A stretch of 64,000 nt of DNA, taken from assembly GCA_029959085.1 (NCBI GenBank), contig JARWIR010000005.1:8558501-8622500 (forward strand). Reading direction: 5' to 3'. This stretch comes from Nemophila menziesii. Taxonomy: Eukaryota > Streptophyta > Magnoliopsida > Boraginales > Hydrophyllaceae. The notes beneath the pieces were generated by a model. The model saw only the letters and a list, made by a program, of their open reading frames with translations. It searched no databases and was not told where the DNA came from. Made by a program: the position numbers and the translations under genes. This document shows positions 33,643-45,754 of the stretch, piece by piece (position 1 is the first letter of the stretch; each line of letters begins with the position of its first letter).

Positions 33643-35175
33643 TGTCTCTCTTTTTGTGATAGATTAGTCCACTCAAGAGACATATTTTTGGGTGTTTTTT
33701 AGCCTAAGTGATGGATTTTCCCCTATTATTTGGCGTATTGTACTTTTTTCTCTTGTTTTGGGACTAATTGTTATTTATAGAGTTTTTATGCTTTAATTGT
33801 GTGTTATGTGTGTAGATTTTAGGTACATGGTTGATACAAGGTGTCAATATTAAAATAAGAGGTTAAAAAGTCAAGTCAAACCCCAAGTCAAGGTGCAAGA
33901 TGAGCTTAAAGTCACTTTGGGAAATTGGAGCGTTTATTGGAAAAGTCTTTACGTCATATTGTTTCAGTCACCACGAGATATTGGTCATATCTTTTGAAGA
34001 AATTACTTTTGATTCGGAAAGAGCTTGAAGTCAGTGTCTCGTGGTAAGTGATGGAAGTCGATTCAGAGTTGAGACGAGAAAGTCATGTCATTTGATTTCA
34101 CCGTAGCCCGAACCAGTCCGACACTAACTAAAAACAGGTTGGGCCATATCTAACCTAATTAAGCAAACCCATGGGGCCCGAAACGTTTTTAGTTAGTATA
34201 TAAGTCATATATCAACTCCAAAACACACACACAACTTATTCCATGCATCAATTTACACGATTTTCAAGAGGGGCAAGAGTAAAGCTGGAAAAGAAGAGAG
34301 GGAAGGAAGGGTTTTTTCACCAAAAACCACCATGCTTCCTCATTGGAGCTCCGAATCTGTTCATTCCATATAGTAACTTTACTTTATTTTAGTTGTCAAA
34401 CATGATTCTAGTATTAGTTTTCATTATTAAGTATGAACTAAACCCTCATTGATTGAGAAATACGATTATATATAGACCTTAATTGATTCTATTTTATGCT
34501 CTTTTGATGTTTGGGATTAATTATTTAACTAAATTGAGTTTCACATCTATTGGGCATACAACTTGTATTAGATACTAATCTTATCTTGACTGATTAATGA
34601 TTAGCCTAAGTAATTGAGCTTGCGTTCGGACAGAGGATTCAATTATGAATTAGTATACGTGTTTGGTATGAGTTAGTGAGCTGACGGGTCTTGACTAGCC
34701 ATGTAGCCGCTAGGGTTTATTTTAATCTCTCATAATTTGAGTACGTGAGCTTCCTAAGTTTATCCTTACGGGAGTTAGGAAGAATTTTGAATCCCGATTA
34801 GTATGAATAGCCAATTTACCCTTATATCTAGAACATCATAATTATCAATTTTGGGGAGTACTAGAAATCCTTAAGCATAACTCTCATACTTGAAAACTTT
34901 CTTTTTAGTTAATAGTATTTTCATTCCATCAGTTTAATTTTGTTAACTGTCATTGTCTTTTACATCATTATTAAAAACCTAAAAATACTTATTTATTCAC
35001 TTTGTCTTTTCGATTCTTCTTTACAAACTATTCAATATTGTACTACAAAACACCTCGAGTTAACATTGATAATCCCTAAGTAGACAATACATCCTTAGAC
35101 TTATTTTTATTACTTGACAACGACTCGTGCAGTTGCGAGAAGTTACCCCCTTTCTAGGGTAAGATTATTATAACA
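33643..35175 (+). mobile_element. LTR of a Ty3/gypsy (Athila-like) element, cassette B
   Basis: Begins TGTCTCTCTTTTTGTG after a purine tract and ends near TTATTATAACA. It is collinear with 9651-11150, including the TATA box AGTATATAAG (34195), AACTAAACCCTCATTG, and near the end ATTACTTGACAACGACTCG with TGCAGTTGCGAG. The preceding 2 kb holds an Athila-like domain remnant, so this is probably the 3' LTR of a degraded element. The limits are inferred. Confidence 0.6.
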
Positions 35176-36322
35176 CCAGGGAGAGCAACACTCGGTGAAT
35201 TCTATTGGAAATCGAGGACCCCATTAGTGTTTGGCCATGGGGATCTATAACTCTTCACGTGATGTAATGGTTAGGGGTATAATTTACATGTAATTGTTTG
35301 AAATTGTTTGGAAAATTTACCCATAGTGTAAAATTTGCCTTCCAATCCATTTAAAAATTACGCTCGCAAATTGTTCTAACTTATCTATTCTCGGATATGT
35401 GCCCCTGCATCCGAGAGTACTTCTATATTGAAGTAGAATTTCGAAGGTTTTGCTTAGCCAGTATCGATGCATAATAATTCTCGGTTGTTAGCTTGATAAT
35501 AGAGGACGTCCATGCATACATCCACAACATCTCGCTAGAAGTTGTTTATCATTTTTTACATGTTTATATAATATATCAAGAGACATTACTTTCTATTCAT
35601 AAACTTGTAAATTACGGTTCACTTGTATTTAGAAAGATCGTAATTGTTATATTGATTGAGCCGGGATATAGAAGGTATGTTGCATTATATCTAACTTACA
35701 ACTTTACATCCCGTCCGCTTAGATACTTTGGATTTGATTTAAATAACAGAAAGGAGAATACAAACTCTCTCTCTCGTACTAGGCAATTAGGTTTAGGGTT
35801 AGGGTTTTTTGATTTTTCTAATTTCTTGGTCCAAATCATACTCGATTTCTCTTTGGAAGGGCGCATAGGTGTGGGATCTCGGTAAATAGTCTAAAACTCA
35901 CCTTCTGATCTTTCCCAAAACTAGAATTACCCCTGCTAGTTCTTTTAACTTTTCATCTCCTTAAGATGTGCCCCTGCGTCCGAGACTGCTTTTGCTATTG
36001 AAGTTGAATTTCAAAGGTTTTGTTTAGCGAGTATGGATGCATAATGATTCTAGGTTACTAGCGTGATAATAGAGAACGTTCGTGCATATATTACACGGCA
36101 TCTCGCCGGAAATCGTTTCTCATTTTTTGCATATTTATATAATATTTCAAGAGAAACGATTTTTTATTCAAATACTTGTAAATTACGGTTAATTTGTATT
36201 TAGAGAGACAGTAATTGTGTTATTAAAGATATAATTTACAATTTTACGTCCTTTGACTCCTTAGATTCTTCGGGATTTTTTCAAACAAAATTACTTCATA
36301 ACGTAACAAAATAGGTAGACTA
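35176..36322. repeat. B3-B upstream region with a ~300-bp tandem duplication
   Basis: The block starting CCTGCATCCGAGAG (35406) to about 35720 recurs at 35968-36260 (CCTGCGTCCGAGACTG ...), with shared GTATGGATGCATAAT, AACGT.C.TGCATA and ATATAATAT.TCAAGAGA landmarks. A short insert between them carries TTTAGGGTTAGGG (35790), a telo-box-like string. From 35887 onward the DNA is almost identical to 49076 onward. Confidence 0.75.
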
Positions 36323-36485
36323 AGAGTAATTATATATACCACCCAAATACCATCCAATGGCGTGGCGTAAATTGGTTGGTTACAGATCAATAATTAATTG
36401 ATTATTTATAACCAACCAATTGACGCCAGCTCGATAGATGGTATTTGTGTAGTATGATTTTGGTTGGTATAGATCATAACTCGTT
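36323..36485. mobile_element. MITE in cassette B, GACTA target duplication
   Basis: The left end AGAGTAATTATATATACCAC and right end ATAGATCATAACTCGTT are imperfect inverted repeats. They are flanked by GACTA on both sides (36318-36322, 36486-36490). The same element sits at the same place in cassette C (49511-49686), and cassette A has the empty site (12155). A relative is at 54597. Confidence 0.8.
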
Positions 36486-36646
36486 GACTAATCAGTCGAA
36501 AAAGACCACCACTACCATATAAACAAGACAGGAAAATACAGGATTTACACCTTCACACAAATTTATTCTGCTTCCTGGTTTCCCTTTTTCCCCTTCCATC
36601 AATATATATTAGCTACCGAAGACCCAAATCTTACAACGTCGAACAA

Positions 36647-38809
36647 ATGTCAGCAATGAAGCCAAAAACATTAGTTGTTCAATTACAGCCACCACGGGAA
36701 GAGGTGGTGGTGGTTCAGACAAATCCAGAACCAATTCAAGTTCCCGAAAAAGAATCTGTTGAGGAACAAGTAGAGCACGGCTATGAATGGCCTACACATG
36801 ACGATGAAGCTGCTCCTAGAACTACGACTATTATTCATCCCAACACTTCTTCTTCATCTCCATCCACTTTTTCCCTGGTTTCTCTTTTACCCTCTTTCTT
36901 TCTCTCTATCTCTATATCTTCATGTTTAGCTTTGTTGAATATGTATCTTTGGTTTAATTTCCCTAGTTAATTTTAGATCTGGTTTGCTATTACCAGGGGA
37001 AACGAAAGACGAAGCCGAAGCTGTATCACGATGAGATTTCACCAATTATTCCCCCGAAAATAAAGAATTCTTTTTCTAAATCTAAACAGGTAAACTGATC
37101 CAGCTTATCACCGAATTTCCATTTTACCTCACGGTTTTCCGATTTATCATATGGGATATTTGTTGCTTTACTTTGTAATCAATTCTCTTTTATCGAGATT
37201 TCCGAACGGTCAATGTTATCTGAGATTTCCGAGCGGACAATAGTTGCTTGCAGATTGTTTCCTAATTACATTTTTGATAGCTAAGTATAATGAGAATAGA
37301 ACTTTACAGAGTACCTTTTTGTTTTAGACTATTCCTTTACAGAGTAATGGTTCAAGCACGGCTATACAGCCACCACCTGTCCCACAAAAATCTCCGACCA
37401 TGATAAGAGCAGAGGAGGTCCAAGCCAGCTTAGGAAATGAATATCCGAGCTTTCTTAAATTAATTGTTACATCAAATGTTGCTAGTTGCTTCTGGATGGT
37501 ATGCATAATATTTAACGAACAGCCTAGATTGTGCCACAATGAGGGGCTCAGATTAATATTTGATTTTTTTTTGCTTTCTTGACAGGGTCTTCCTGCTCCA
37601 TTCTGTAAGCAACATTTACCAAAAAAGAACGCTACTGTAACAGTTGAGAATGAAAATGGTGAACTTTTTGAGGTCAAATACTTTGCGGAAAAAACAAGAC
37701 TTAGTGCTGGGTGGAGAAAATATGTTGGTGCCCATAAGTTAGTTGAAGGTGATGTTTTGATCTTCCAATTGGTTGATTATGCTAAGTTTAAGGTAACAAC
37801 ATTTTATTATCTTTTATTTGTTTTAGTTTAGTTTTAAAGTTAAAAAATTTGATAATATGTGATTAATTAATAGGTTCATATAATAAGATCACATGATATG
37901 ACCGAAGTTGATATTGCTCTAAGCCTACCCAATCTTGATACCCTTACAAAACAGACTGATCCAGGTTTGTTTTACTACATCTTGCGATTACACCCCTGAC
38001 CCATCCCAAAAGCACCCCTGAAATATTTTTACTAGGATTTGACACACGATTTTTCACACTTGTATAAACAGGGGCTATTGAAAACAAGAAACGCCCAAAG
38101 TCCCTTCCTTTAACTGTATTCCATAACAAGAATACGGAAGAAGATTTCTCAGGGTCAGCCACAGCTCCTCACGGGGAAAACGGGCAGCTCGAAGAAGATT
38201 CCGGAAACTCTAGTGAAGAAGTAGCTTCTGAAGTATTAGTAGTGTTTCAAGTTCCGCCTCGTTTTAGAGATTTAAAAACCTTTCGATGATTTTCATATAG
38301 TTGTTAATGGAGTATGCATAGATTCTGAGCTTCCAGAAAATATTCGAAGGAAATATTACGAGCTTTGTTGCAGTAAAGACTCGTATCTCCATGATCGTTT
38401 ACTCCCTGGAATTTACTGTAAATTAGCTGCGGGAATGATATTCGAATTTGTTAACACAGCTGAAAGTATTAGAGGTTGTAAACTCACTACATCTAGGAGA
38501 GAATTTGAGATATGGGATAAATCTTTACGATCTTTTGAATTGTTGGGTATGAATGTTGGGTTTGTAAGAGCGAGACTTGATAAGTCGATTAGTCTTGCAT
38601 TTGATTCTGAAGGTGCTTCTGAAACAAAAAAGTATTGGGATGCAAAGATTGAGAGAGTTCAATATGAAGAGGAGATTATGTGCCTTGAAGCTAAACTTGA
38701 AGGGTTGAAAGAAGCTTCTGAGAAATGTGACGAGGAGATTGAGAATTTGAGGTCTAAGGCGGAAAGTTCTGAAGTTTTCTTTCATAAAGAGGTTAATGCA
38801 CCATGGTGA
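36647..38809 (+). pseudogene. B3-domain gene, copy B (frameshifted)
   Basis: Exons 36647-36877, 36997-37089, 37343-37498, 37586-37792, 37874-37964 and from 38072, all with GT/AG borders and matching phases. The B3 domain is intact (YPSFLKLIVTSNVASCFW, LPAPFCKQHLP, RLSAGWRKYVGAHKLVEGD, VHIIR). In the last exon an extra T at about 38281 (ACCTTTCGATGA against ACCTTCGATGAT in copies A and C) creates a stop at 38287-38289. The product would end after 331 residues, losing the conserved C-terminal domain and coiled coil. The remaining C-terminal frame is open to 38809, so the shift is recent. A truncated B3-only protein, possibly able to bind DNA but not partners, is conceivable; that is inference. 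Confidence 0.85.
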
Positions 38810-39205
38810 AATTTCAGAAAGTTGATGTTTATGTATTGGAGATTTCATTTAGGATGTGGAGACTTTAAAGTTGTTGTGAATCGAATGCTAGAGTTTCATA
38901 TTTATACTTTTGAAAAAGTTTCTAGCTTAGTGGTTATTTAAATATTTGTGTGATTAATAAATTATTCTGCTATTAAGAATACATTTTGGTAATTTTGATT
39001 AGTTTAACGATTAATCTGCATGAATAGCTTGTGTGTTTTCTTCTTCTTTCAAACATTTTTAGGTATTACTTTTGTAGAGTCTTGGCTTAGCTGGGGTCCC
39101 AGAAATCTTAAATGGTCTAGGAGAGAATGTTAGAATACTTTTTCTTGTCTTGAGGTTCATGAGAGATTCTTAGTGATCTTCCTTGGGTATTGTTTTCACA
39201 ATTAT
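38810..39205. other. 3' flank of B3-B
   Basis: Collinear with 14553-14955 and 51992-52375, including GTAGAGTCTTGGCTTAG. No gene. Collinearity stops at TTTTCACAATTATAAG, where foreign DNA begins. Confidence 0.6.
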
Positions 39206-40905
39206 AAGGGTGGACAAATTAATTTCAGTTACACCCCTTAGCACCTCTCGGCTGCAAAATTGTGGACCCAATAAAATAGTGCAATGGTCCTTCATCTTCT
39301 CGTGAAAAGAAACATGTAGCACATGGTCCTCCAACTTCTTGGTCAAAGGAGCAACTCGGTCAAAGTAACATCTTGGTCAATGGTCCTTCAACTTGTAGGA
39401 TAAACCAAGCAGATCGTCATCCAACTTCTTGGTCAAAAGGTACTATAGCACTAAAAAAAACAGTTAGCGGCAAAAATTTCAATACTAAAAATCTTAATTT
39501 TACCGTTAATAGCCGTTATTTGTTCGTTCCTATAAGTTTGTCCCTAGAGATATCTTTTAGTAGCAAATTATTTGTTTTTAGCCATTTTGGTGTTTAAAAA
39601 TATCATAAGAGATCATCTTAGTGTTGCTACAGTAAACTCGTCTCTAATAATACTATTTCTTTTAGTACGCGGAAACAATATTGGAAGGCAAGACGTGCAA
39701 AACCCAAATGCGCAAATTAGGGAAAATCCACCGAGTGTTCTAAATGATTATTACAACTTGGAATATAAGGAGTTTCGCCTCAAACCATAAGAGACGAGGA
39801 GTAGTTAATCTTATAAGATGTAAAAACAATGATATTCTTGGTATTTTGGAGACAAAAAGTAATACGGTTAGAGTGGATCATTTTATATATAGTATGCTTA
39901 GAGGATGGAAGTGTGTAAATAACTTTACTCTTATTGAACATGGAAGAATTCTTGTTGTTACGGGCCTGGCTAAGGTGCAAATGGAGGTTACAAAGAGAAA
40001 GTCGCAAGTCATAAATTGAAAAAATTTATGTAAGGTAACTTATTTGAGTCTCTACACCTCTTTTATATATGGTTTGAACGATAAAGATTTGCGTAGAAAT
40101 TTGTGCGAAAACCTTTTAGATTTTTCAGCTACTTCTGATGATTCGTGGCTTCTTTTGGGTGATTTTAATAATATTTTAGTTTCGACTGAAAGAATTAGAG
40201 GAAGAAATGTTACGGTTGGTGATATTGAGGAATTCGCGGATTGTTGCAATTGTTTGGGTCTTGAGGATATTCAATAAACCGGACAATTCTTTACTCGTGA
40301 TAATAATCATGTCTTAAGCAAGATAGATCGGGTTTTGGGTAATTGGTAATTAGATGAATACGATCACTATATTCAAGCGGGGTTTTTACCTAAATTGAGT
40401 GTATCCGATCATTCGTCGTGTGTGGTAAATATTTTCTTAAGAAATGTTAATAGAGTAGTTCCGTTCCGGTTTTTTTGAAAAGCCGAGATTATTTTTTTTC
40501 AACAAAAAGTTAAGCTTGGCTAAACACTTAAAAGTGATAGATGCTCGAAATTATTTAATGGGTTAATGAAAAGTAAACAAAGGAGGAGATTTATTCCTAA
40601 TATTATTTGTGCTACAAGTACCCAAGTGTATGAAGAATTCATTAATCGTTTTCAAACTTTATTGGGAACAAATGATACAACATCACTAATGAATCCGATG
40701 TTTTTAATTGGGGAGTGTACATTCTCATGAGAAAGGTGTTGAGTTGTGTAGATATATTACCGATATTGAGATAAAGGAGGCTATTTTTAGGATAGCAAAT
40801 GATAGAGCACCCGGACCCGGTGTATTTTTATCTATTTTTTAAGCTTTCATGGAATATTGTTGGAAAAAATGTTTTATTAGCGGTACATGAATTCGTCACT
40901 TTTGA
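39206..40905 (+). pseudogene. LINE retrotransposon fragment (endonuclease and start of RT)
   Basis: 39744-40018 reads TTWNIRSFASNHKRRGVVNL, then NNDILGILETKSNTVRVDH, and GWKCVNNFTLIEHGRILVV. 40044-40277 reads SFIYGLNDKDLRRNLCENL and WLLLGDFNNILVSTERIRG. Then, after a stop, QFFTRDNNHVLSKIDRVLGN. This is the order of the apurinic-type endonuclease of plant L1-like LINEs (N-terminal N.R..., LETK, GDFN). 40740-40890 reads EIKEAIFRIANDRAPGPG, the entry into the reverse transcriptase. Many stops and frameshifts; RT core and 3' end are missing. The first 530 bases are different DNA, including a CACTA-like start at 39449. The flanks match spacers A and C, so the tract is an insertion in cassette B. 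Confidence 0.8.
39449..39475. mobile_element. Possible CACTA transposon end
   Basis: CACTAAAAAAAACAGTTAGC then GGC resembles the CACTA-AAGAAAA-TTAGCGGC terminal repeat of plant CACTA (En/Spm) elements. I found no matching opposite end nearby, so it may be a lone remnant. Confidence 0.35.
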
Positions 40906-41321
40906 ATTTTCACTTTAGGCATTACTTTTGTATAGTCTTGGCTTAGATGGGTCCCAGAAATTTTATATGGTCTAGGCAAGAATTTTAGAATACATTTTGT
41001 TGTGTTGAGGTTCGTGAGAGATTCTTAGTGACCTTTCTTTGGGTTTTGTTTTCACAATAATAAGGTTGTCTTTTAAGTTACTAATAAAAAAGGAAAATTG
41101 TTTTTAGTGTATTTTTTGGATTTAGATTTTTAAAGAAATTAAAAAAAATGATAGAATTTTTTTTTAATTCGATTTTTAATTAAAGGAACGTAATTTAATG
41201 GTTATACAATTTTTTCTTTTTCTTTAAAAATGTCAAATTATTTAATTCTTCCATTTTGGAGTCATCTTAAAGAAAAATAAATGATTACTTTTTAAAATGT
41301 CACAACGAACCTTATAATTTT
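40906..41321. other. Spacer B, second copy of the 3' flank unit
   Basis: 40912-41080 repeats the GGCATTACTTTTGTATAGTC... unit already seen at 39060, as spacer C also has two units (52240, 52925). The rest is AT-rich, ending with the target TATAATTTT (41313-41321) of the MULE. No gene. Confidence 0.55.
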
Positions 41322-42810
41322 GAGAAAATGCTACTTAGGGTCTAGAACACACACCCCTCTTCTAAATCCAAACCTCTCTTACCTTCTCTTCTTACTAAAG
41401 ACCTCAAAAAGAATTTAACACATGAAACCCAAAATCCCTATTACCTTACTACCCTCTTTTGTTTTTTCTTTTCCTATATATACTAAATATATCAATTCTG
41501 AATTATAACACAAAACCAAACCCTAGAAAATAGAACCTCTCTTCTCTCTCCTCTCAATACCACCGAAATTCCCAACACCACCAACAAGCTCTCTCCTCCA
41601 AGTCGGCACTCAGATGAACCCACCACCTCCAGCTACTCGCTTCGCCTGCACAATGCGAGATCTCTTCTGCAACACCACTTGCTGCTCCATGGTGGTTGAA
41701 GATCCAGCGAATAGAATCTCCGGCTAGCACCACCACTCGAGCGAACAGAACCAGCGGCGAGCACCACCACTCGAACCTGCATAAATGGTGTCCATTTCGC
41801 AACCTGCAGTGATGATTTTCTGTTCGCAGCAGTGAAGAAGCTTGAAGCTCGATTTGTGTTGTTCGTGACCACCACCACTCAGGCGAAGAGCCAACTGCTC
41901 CAGCGCTTCGCAGTCAAGCAGATCGATGCTGCTTTATCTTCTCCGTTCGCAGATCGAAATCCAGCCCATCACACGAGTTCTCACAGCAGCTCAAAACACC
42001 ATTGCAGATTTAAAGAGGAGCAGCGTGCTAGAGCTTCACGAGCTTAACGCCGTCAGTGCTGCAACAACCTATCCTGAATAGATGATGGTGTTGGTGGTGT
42101 GGCCGTTTCGGTGGTGGTGGTGGTGTTATAGTACTTCGTTCTCCATCCAGATCTGTTAATGTTCTGGTGGTGGTTGTATTCCGGCGAAAAGAAAAGCTTC
42201 GTTCCCTTTTTTTTTATCACCTTTGTTGACAAGATTTGGTCAACTTTGTATTTAGTTTAGGTTTTTTTTTAATTTATCTATTGTAAATTGTTTATAGTTT
42301 GAATGAAATGAATGAAATGGTATTAAATACACTTTGATTTTATAGAGTATTCCTTTAATTTCAAAGAGTACTCCTACTATTTTATAGAGTACTCCGATTA
42401 TTTCTTAGAGTACTCCGACTATTTCATAGAGTACTCCGACTATTTTTTATAAAGTATTCGTTTAATTTGTTAGAGTATTTTCTTAATTCGTTTAATTCTC
42501 GGAGTCCTCAGCAAATTCATTGAGTACTCAGCAAATTCTCGGAGTACTCTATGTTTTTTACCGGTGACCGGTGACTGGTGGTCGGAGGCCGGTGGTCAGT
42601 GGTCGGTAGTCGGAAGTCGGTGGTCCGAGGTCGGAGGTAGGTGCGTAGTGGTAGTGAAGAGAGAAATAGTGACATCACATTTTCTTTGTCTTTTAGTGTT
42701 AGGGTAGGGAAGACAATTGTCAAAATAGAGGTCCCTAATAAGAAGGAATTCCTGGACCATACTCTACAGAGAAAAAATATGGTCTTCAAGACCCTATGTA
42801 TAATTCACCC
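41322..42810. mobile_element. Non-autonomous MULE with exact 9-bp target duplication
   Basis: Flanked by TATAATTTT on both sides (41313-41321 and 42811-42819). The left end GAGAAAATGCTACTTAGGGT then CTAGAACAC, and the complement of the right end (GGGTGAATTATACATAGGGT then CTTGAAGAC), agree at about 20 of 29 bases. A 9-bp duplication and long inverted ends mark a Mutator-like element. Inside, 41520-42050 is GC-rich for this window and open on both strands, possibly captured exon or promoter/5' UTR sequence, but no family is recognised. 42340-42560 is a minisatellite and 42555-42640 is rich in CCGGTGG/GGTCGG. No transposase. Confidence 0.88.
42340..42645. repeat. GAGTACTCC minisatellite and GGTCGG-rich tract
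   Basis: About nine units of AGAGTACTCCGACTATTTCA-like sequence (period roughly 20-28), then a tract of CCGGTGG, GGTCGG and AGTCGG steps. Related GAGTACTCAT units occur at 45985-46080 in a truncated relative, so the repeat belongs to this MULE family. Confidence 0.75.
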
Positions 42811-42819
42811 TATAATTTT

Positions 42820-43389
42820 AATATATAATATTTTACATAACACTTTCATATAAAATAATACTTTCCTTATTTTTAATAATGTAAATCCAAAGAAATGATT
42901 CTGTAATAAATTACTTTCTTTTATTTTATTAATATTTTTATAATCCAAACATAGTTATCACTTTTATTTTCATTCCTTTAATATTTTAATATTTCTATTA
43001 TTTCTTCTCCTTTGATAATCTGAATCCAAACAACGCATAAATTCTTCTATGGAAGTGTGCAAGGCTTTTTACTAAATCTTTTTTATGTGTTGGTGAATTC
43101 ACATCATTATTTTCGCGTTGAGGTTTACGAGGGATTATAGTTGTGTATATACTATATCAATATGGTCTTCAAATAGTTGATAGTTTTAGGTTCTTTTTTT
43201 CTAATAAATTTGCTCGAATTTCTTGATACATTTTGGGGTACAATAGTTGTTTGATTTTTTTTAAATATATATAAACCTCTTAAATTAATAATTTGTTATT
43301 GATTACTCCTCTTATATTTAAAAATACACATGTATTTTCCTTAAATCATTTTCTTTCAAAGCCTTAAATCATTAATTTGTTACCGATTA
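42820..43389. other. Spacer B, 3' remainder
   Basis: AT-rich DNA that rejoins spacer landmarks (TTGAGGTTTACGAGGGATTA at 43118, ACTATATCAATATGGTCTTC at 43151), shared with 15079-15130 and 52500-52545. No gene. Confidence 0.5.
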
Positions 43390-45752
43390 TGTGTCTGTTT
43401 GGAAGTATTTATTTGAAAAGCACTTAAAAGTGCTTTTAGATCTTTAAAAGTGTTTTAGCACCCATTTGGAAGTGTTTTTTTAGAGAAGCACTTAAAAATG
43501 TTTCTACCATTTTAGGAGATTTTTTAATCCTGAAAAACACTTTTATGAGAAGCACCAAATAGGTGCTTCTTGCAAAAAACACTTAAAATAATTTTAGATT
43601 TCAAAATTATTTTTAATAATTTTTTAAAGTTTTGAATATTATTCTAAAAGTGTTTTTTTACTTTAAAATAAGCACTTCCAAACGGGCCCTTAGACTCTGA
43701 AAGACACTTTTAGTAGAAACACCAAAAAAGTGCTTTTTAACAAAAGCACTTAGAGTGATTTTAGATATCAAAATGATTTTTAATTATTTTTTCAAATTTT
43801 AAATATAATTTTAAAAGCATTTTTTTACTCTAAAATAAACACTTTCAAATGGGCCTAATATCTTCATCCATTTAATTTTGGGTTATCTATTTTTTTATTA
43901 TATTTCAATTTTTACAAATAACTTATTTAATCTTATGTATGTATATATAATATATAATAGACAAATTGTAAGAATAAAATAATAGGTAACCAGTGCGCAT
44001 GTCACTTGTGAGAGAATAAAGATTTACTTGAAAAATAGATGGAAGGGTTATCAACAACAAATTATTAGTTTAAAGGAGATTTATAAATATGGACAACACC
44101 CAATTAATTACACGAAGAGCGTAAGAATTCTCAATTAATTAGAACTTCAACTTAATTCCCACTTAAGCACAAAAAATTAGAAGATTACAAAAATACACAT
44201 ATGCCTATTAATTAATTACCTTTATTATATAAAATTAGTTATCTCGTTTTGTAAAGGAAGCGACCATTAGTCTCTCTTTATAATCATTCTTATATAATGA
44301 AATCGTATAATCAATAACTATTGTATAGTTTGAAGATAATTTAGCAATTACCTCTATTTTTTCGGAATTATCTTCAGAACGATTTTGGGTAACTTTTTCA
44401 TAAATAATATAAGTGATTTTTCATAAATGATAGGTAACTTTTTATAAATACAATAATATAGGTAATTTTTCATAAGTGAAAGCTTACTTTTCATAAAGGT
44501 GTCTGTACCATTTAAATATAAATGACTTTCATAAATAATACATGCGATTTTTCATAAAATGGTTCTCACCATTTAAATTAATACCGTATTGAAGAACCTC
44601 CCTTTCACAAGATACAATTTGCTTTTCCGAAATAAAGTAGCTTGTTTTGACCTATACTTAAAGATTTTGTTTTAGAGTTCAATTCTTCTTCAGCCAAATG
44701 TTAATTTTGTCAAAGATATAAGATTTTATTTTGGGGATCATTATATACTTTTCTGTATCTGTTTTCGAATATAATATTTTGAATATATTTTTGTTATACT
44801 CGTCTTTATTTTTATGAAATTTGAACTCGAATTAACGACTCAAATGCAATTAGATTAGTTGAGTGTTGACTATATCTTAATTATTGGAATAAATGCATAA
44901 TATTGAGCTAACGTCAAATTTGTTAATAAGCATAAATTTGACAATTTTTGTTCAATGTTCTTTTTTTGATTTTATGTAATAGTAGATGAAGATGAAACGG
45001 TATAATTAGTATGAGGAGGATAGAAATCCAACAATATCATATCTTTTGGATGATCTCGAAAACATGATATTTCTTTGCCTTCCTGCAGATTTACTTTACA
45101 ATATAATGAGGTTCTGATTTAATGTTATACAATACCCTGCTTTTATCTCTTCGCACCTCCAAAACGCAACAATTGGTCTCTTGTCCACCAACCACGGTAA
45201 GAATATTCAAATTCTTTAACCAATGTCAAACCATGGTTGATAAGATATTCTTTAACCAAAAATATTCAAATTCTTTAAGTGTGTTGATAAGATTCGCGTG
45301 AGTTGTAAAGTGTTAGTTTTAGAAGTTGGTCCTCAATATCGTCATTTTCATTGCCCTAGTTATGTTGCAAATATTGTTACAAAACATTACTTGCCCCTCC
45401 CTCTAAATCCTGATTATGTCAGTTCTGGTAACTAGTACCTTGGTATACAAATTTTTTACTCAAAAAAAAGACAATTAATACTAATGGTAGTTGTTGATAT
45501 GAGTCCGTTAACAAAATTTGCTCGTTAGTTATCCAAAATTTCCACAAATTACGCAAGAGGTTTCTTGTATTGGGTAGACACTAAATAAAATAAACCCATT
45601 TATCTTGTGTTTTGACATGGAAACTAAGAATTTTAGGCAGCAGCTTCCTCGTTCTCCTTAATTCTCTTATAATACTAAAGATAACCTAAATGGTCATGTT
45701 TCCGTAATATGAAGTTCTCTTTGTTTGAGTAAACAAGTGGATTATTCATTTG
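43390..45752. repeat. F-box segment copy 3 (cassette repeat)
   Basis: 43480-44230 matches 1-770 and 44230-45752 matches 7290-8830 almost base for base, without the Helitron and minisatellite found in copy 1. 43387-43856 carries nested MITE-like DNA with GTTTGGAAGT.TTTATTT at one end and AACACTTTCAAATGGGCC at the other, plus an internal AAGCACTTCCAAACGGGCC end at 43670. Confidence 0.88.
44980..45752 (+). pseudogene. F-box protein pseudogene, copy 3
   Basis: The nearest relative of copy 1. Around 45045-45110 it still encodes DDLENMIFLCLPADLLYN, but the CLP.VCRN region has lost further bases (AGGTTCTGATTTAATG). It is therefore shorter and more damaged than copy 1. Downstream similarity runs to 45752, where MULE-type DNA replaces the remainder of the gene. 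No functional product. Confidence 0.75.
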
Positions 45753-45754
45753 TG

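Noticed and set aside
35788..35815. Interstitial telomere repeat
   Set aside because: Only about two TTTAGGG-like units are present; such telo-boxes are common in plant 5' regions.
37324..37677. Minus-strand 117-residue frame (and its twin at 50525)
   Set aside because: It is antisense to the B3 exons and appears in both copies only because the gene is duplicated.
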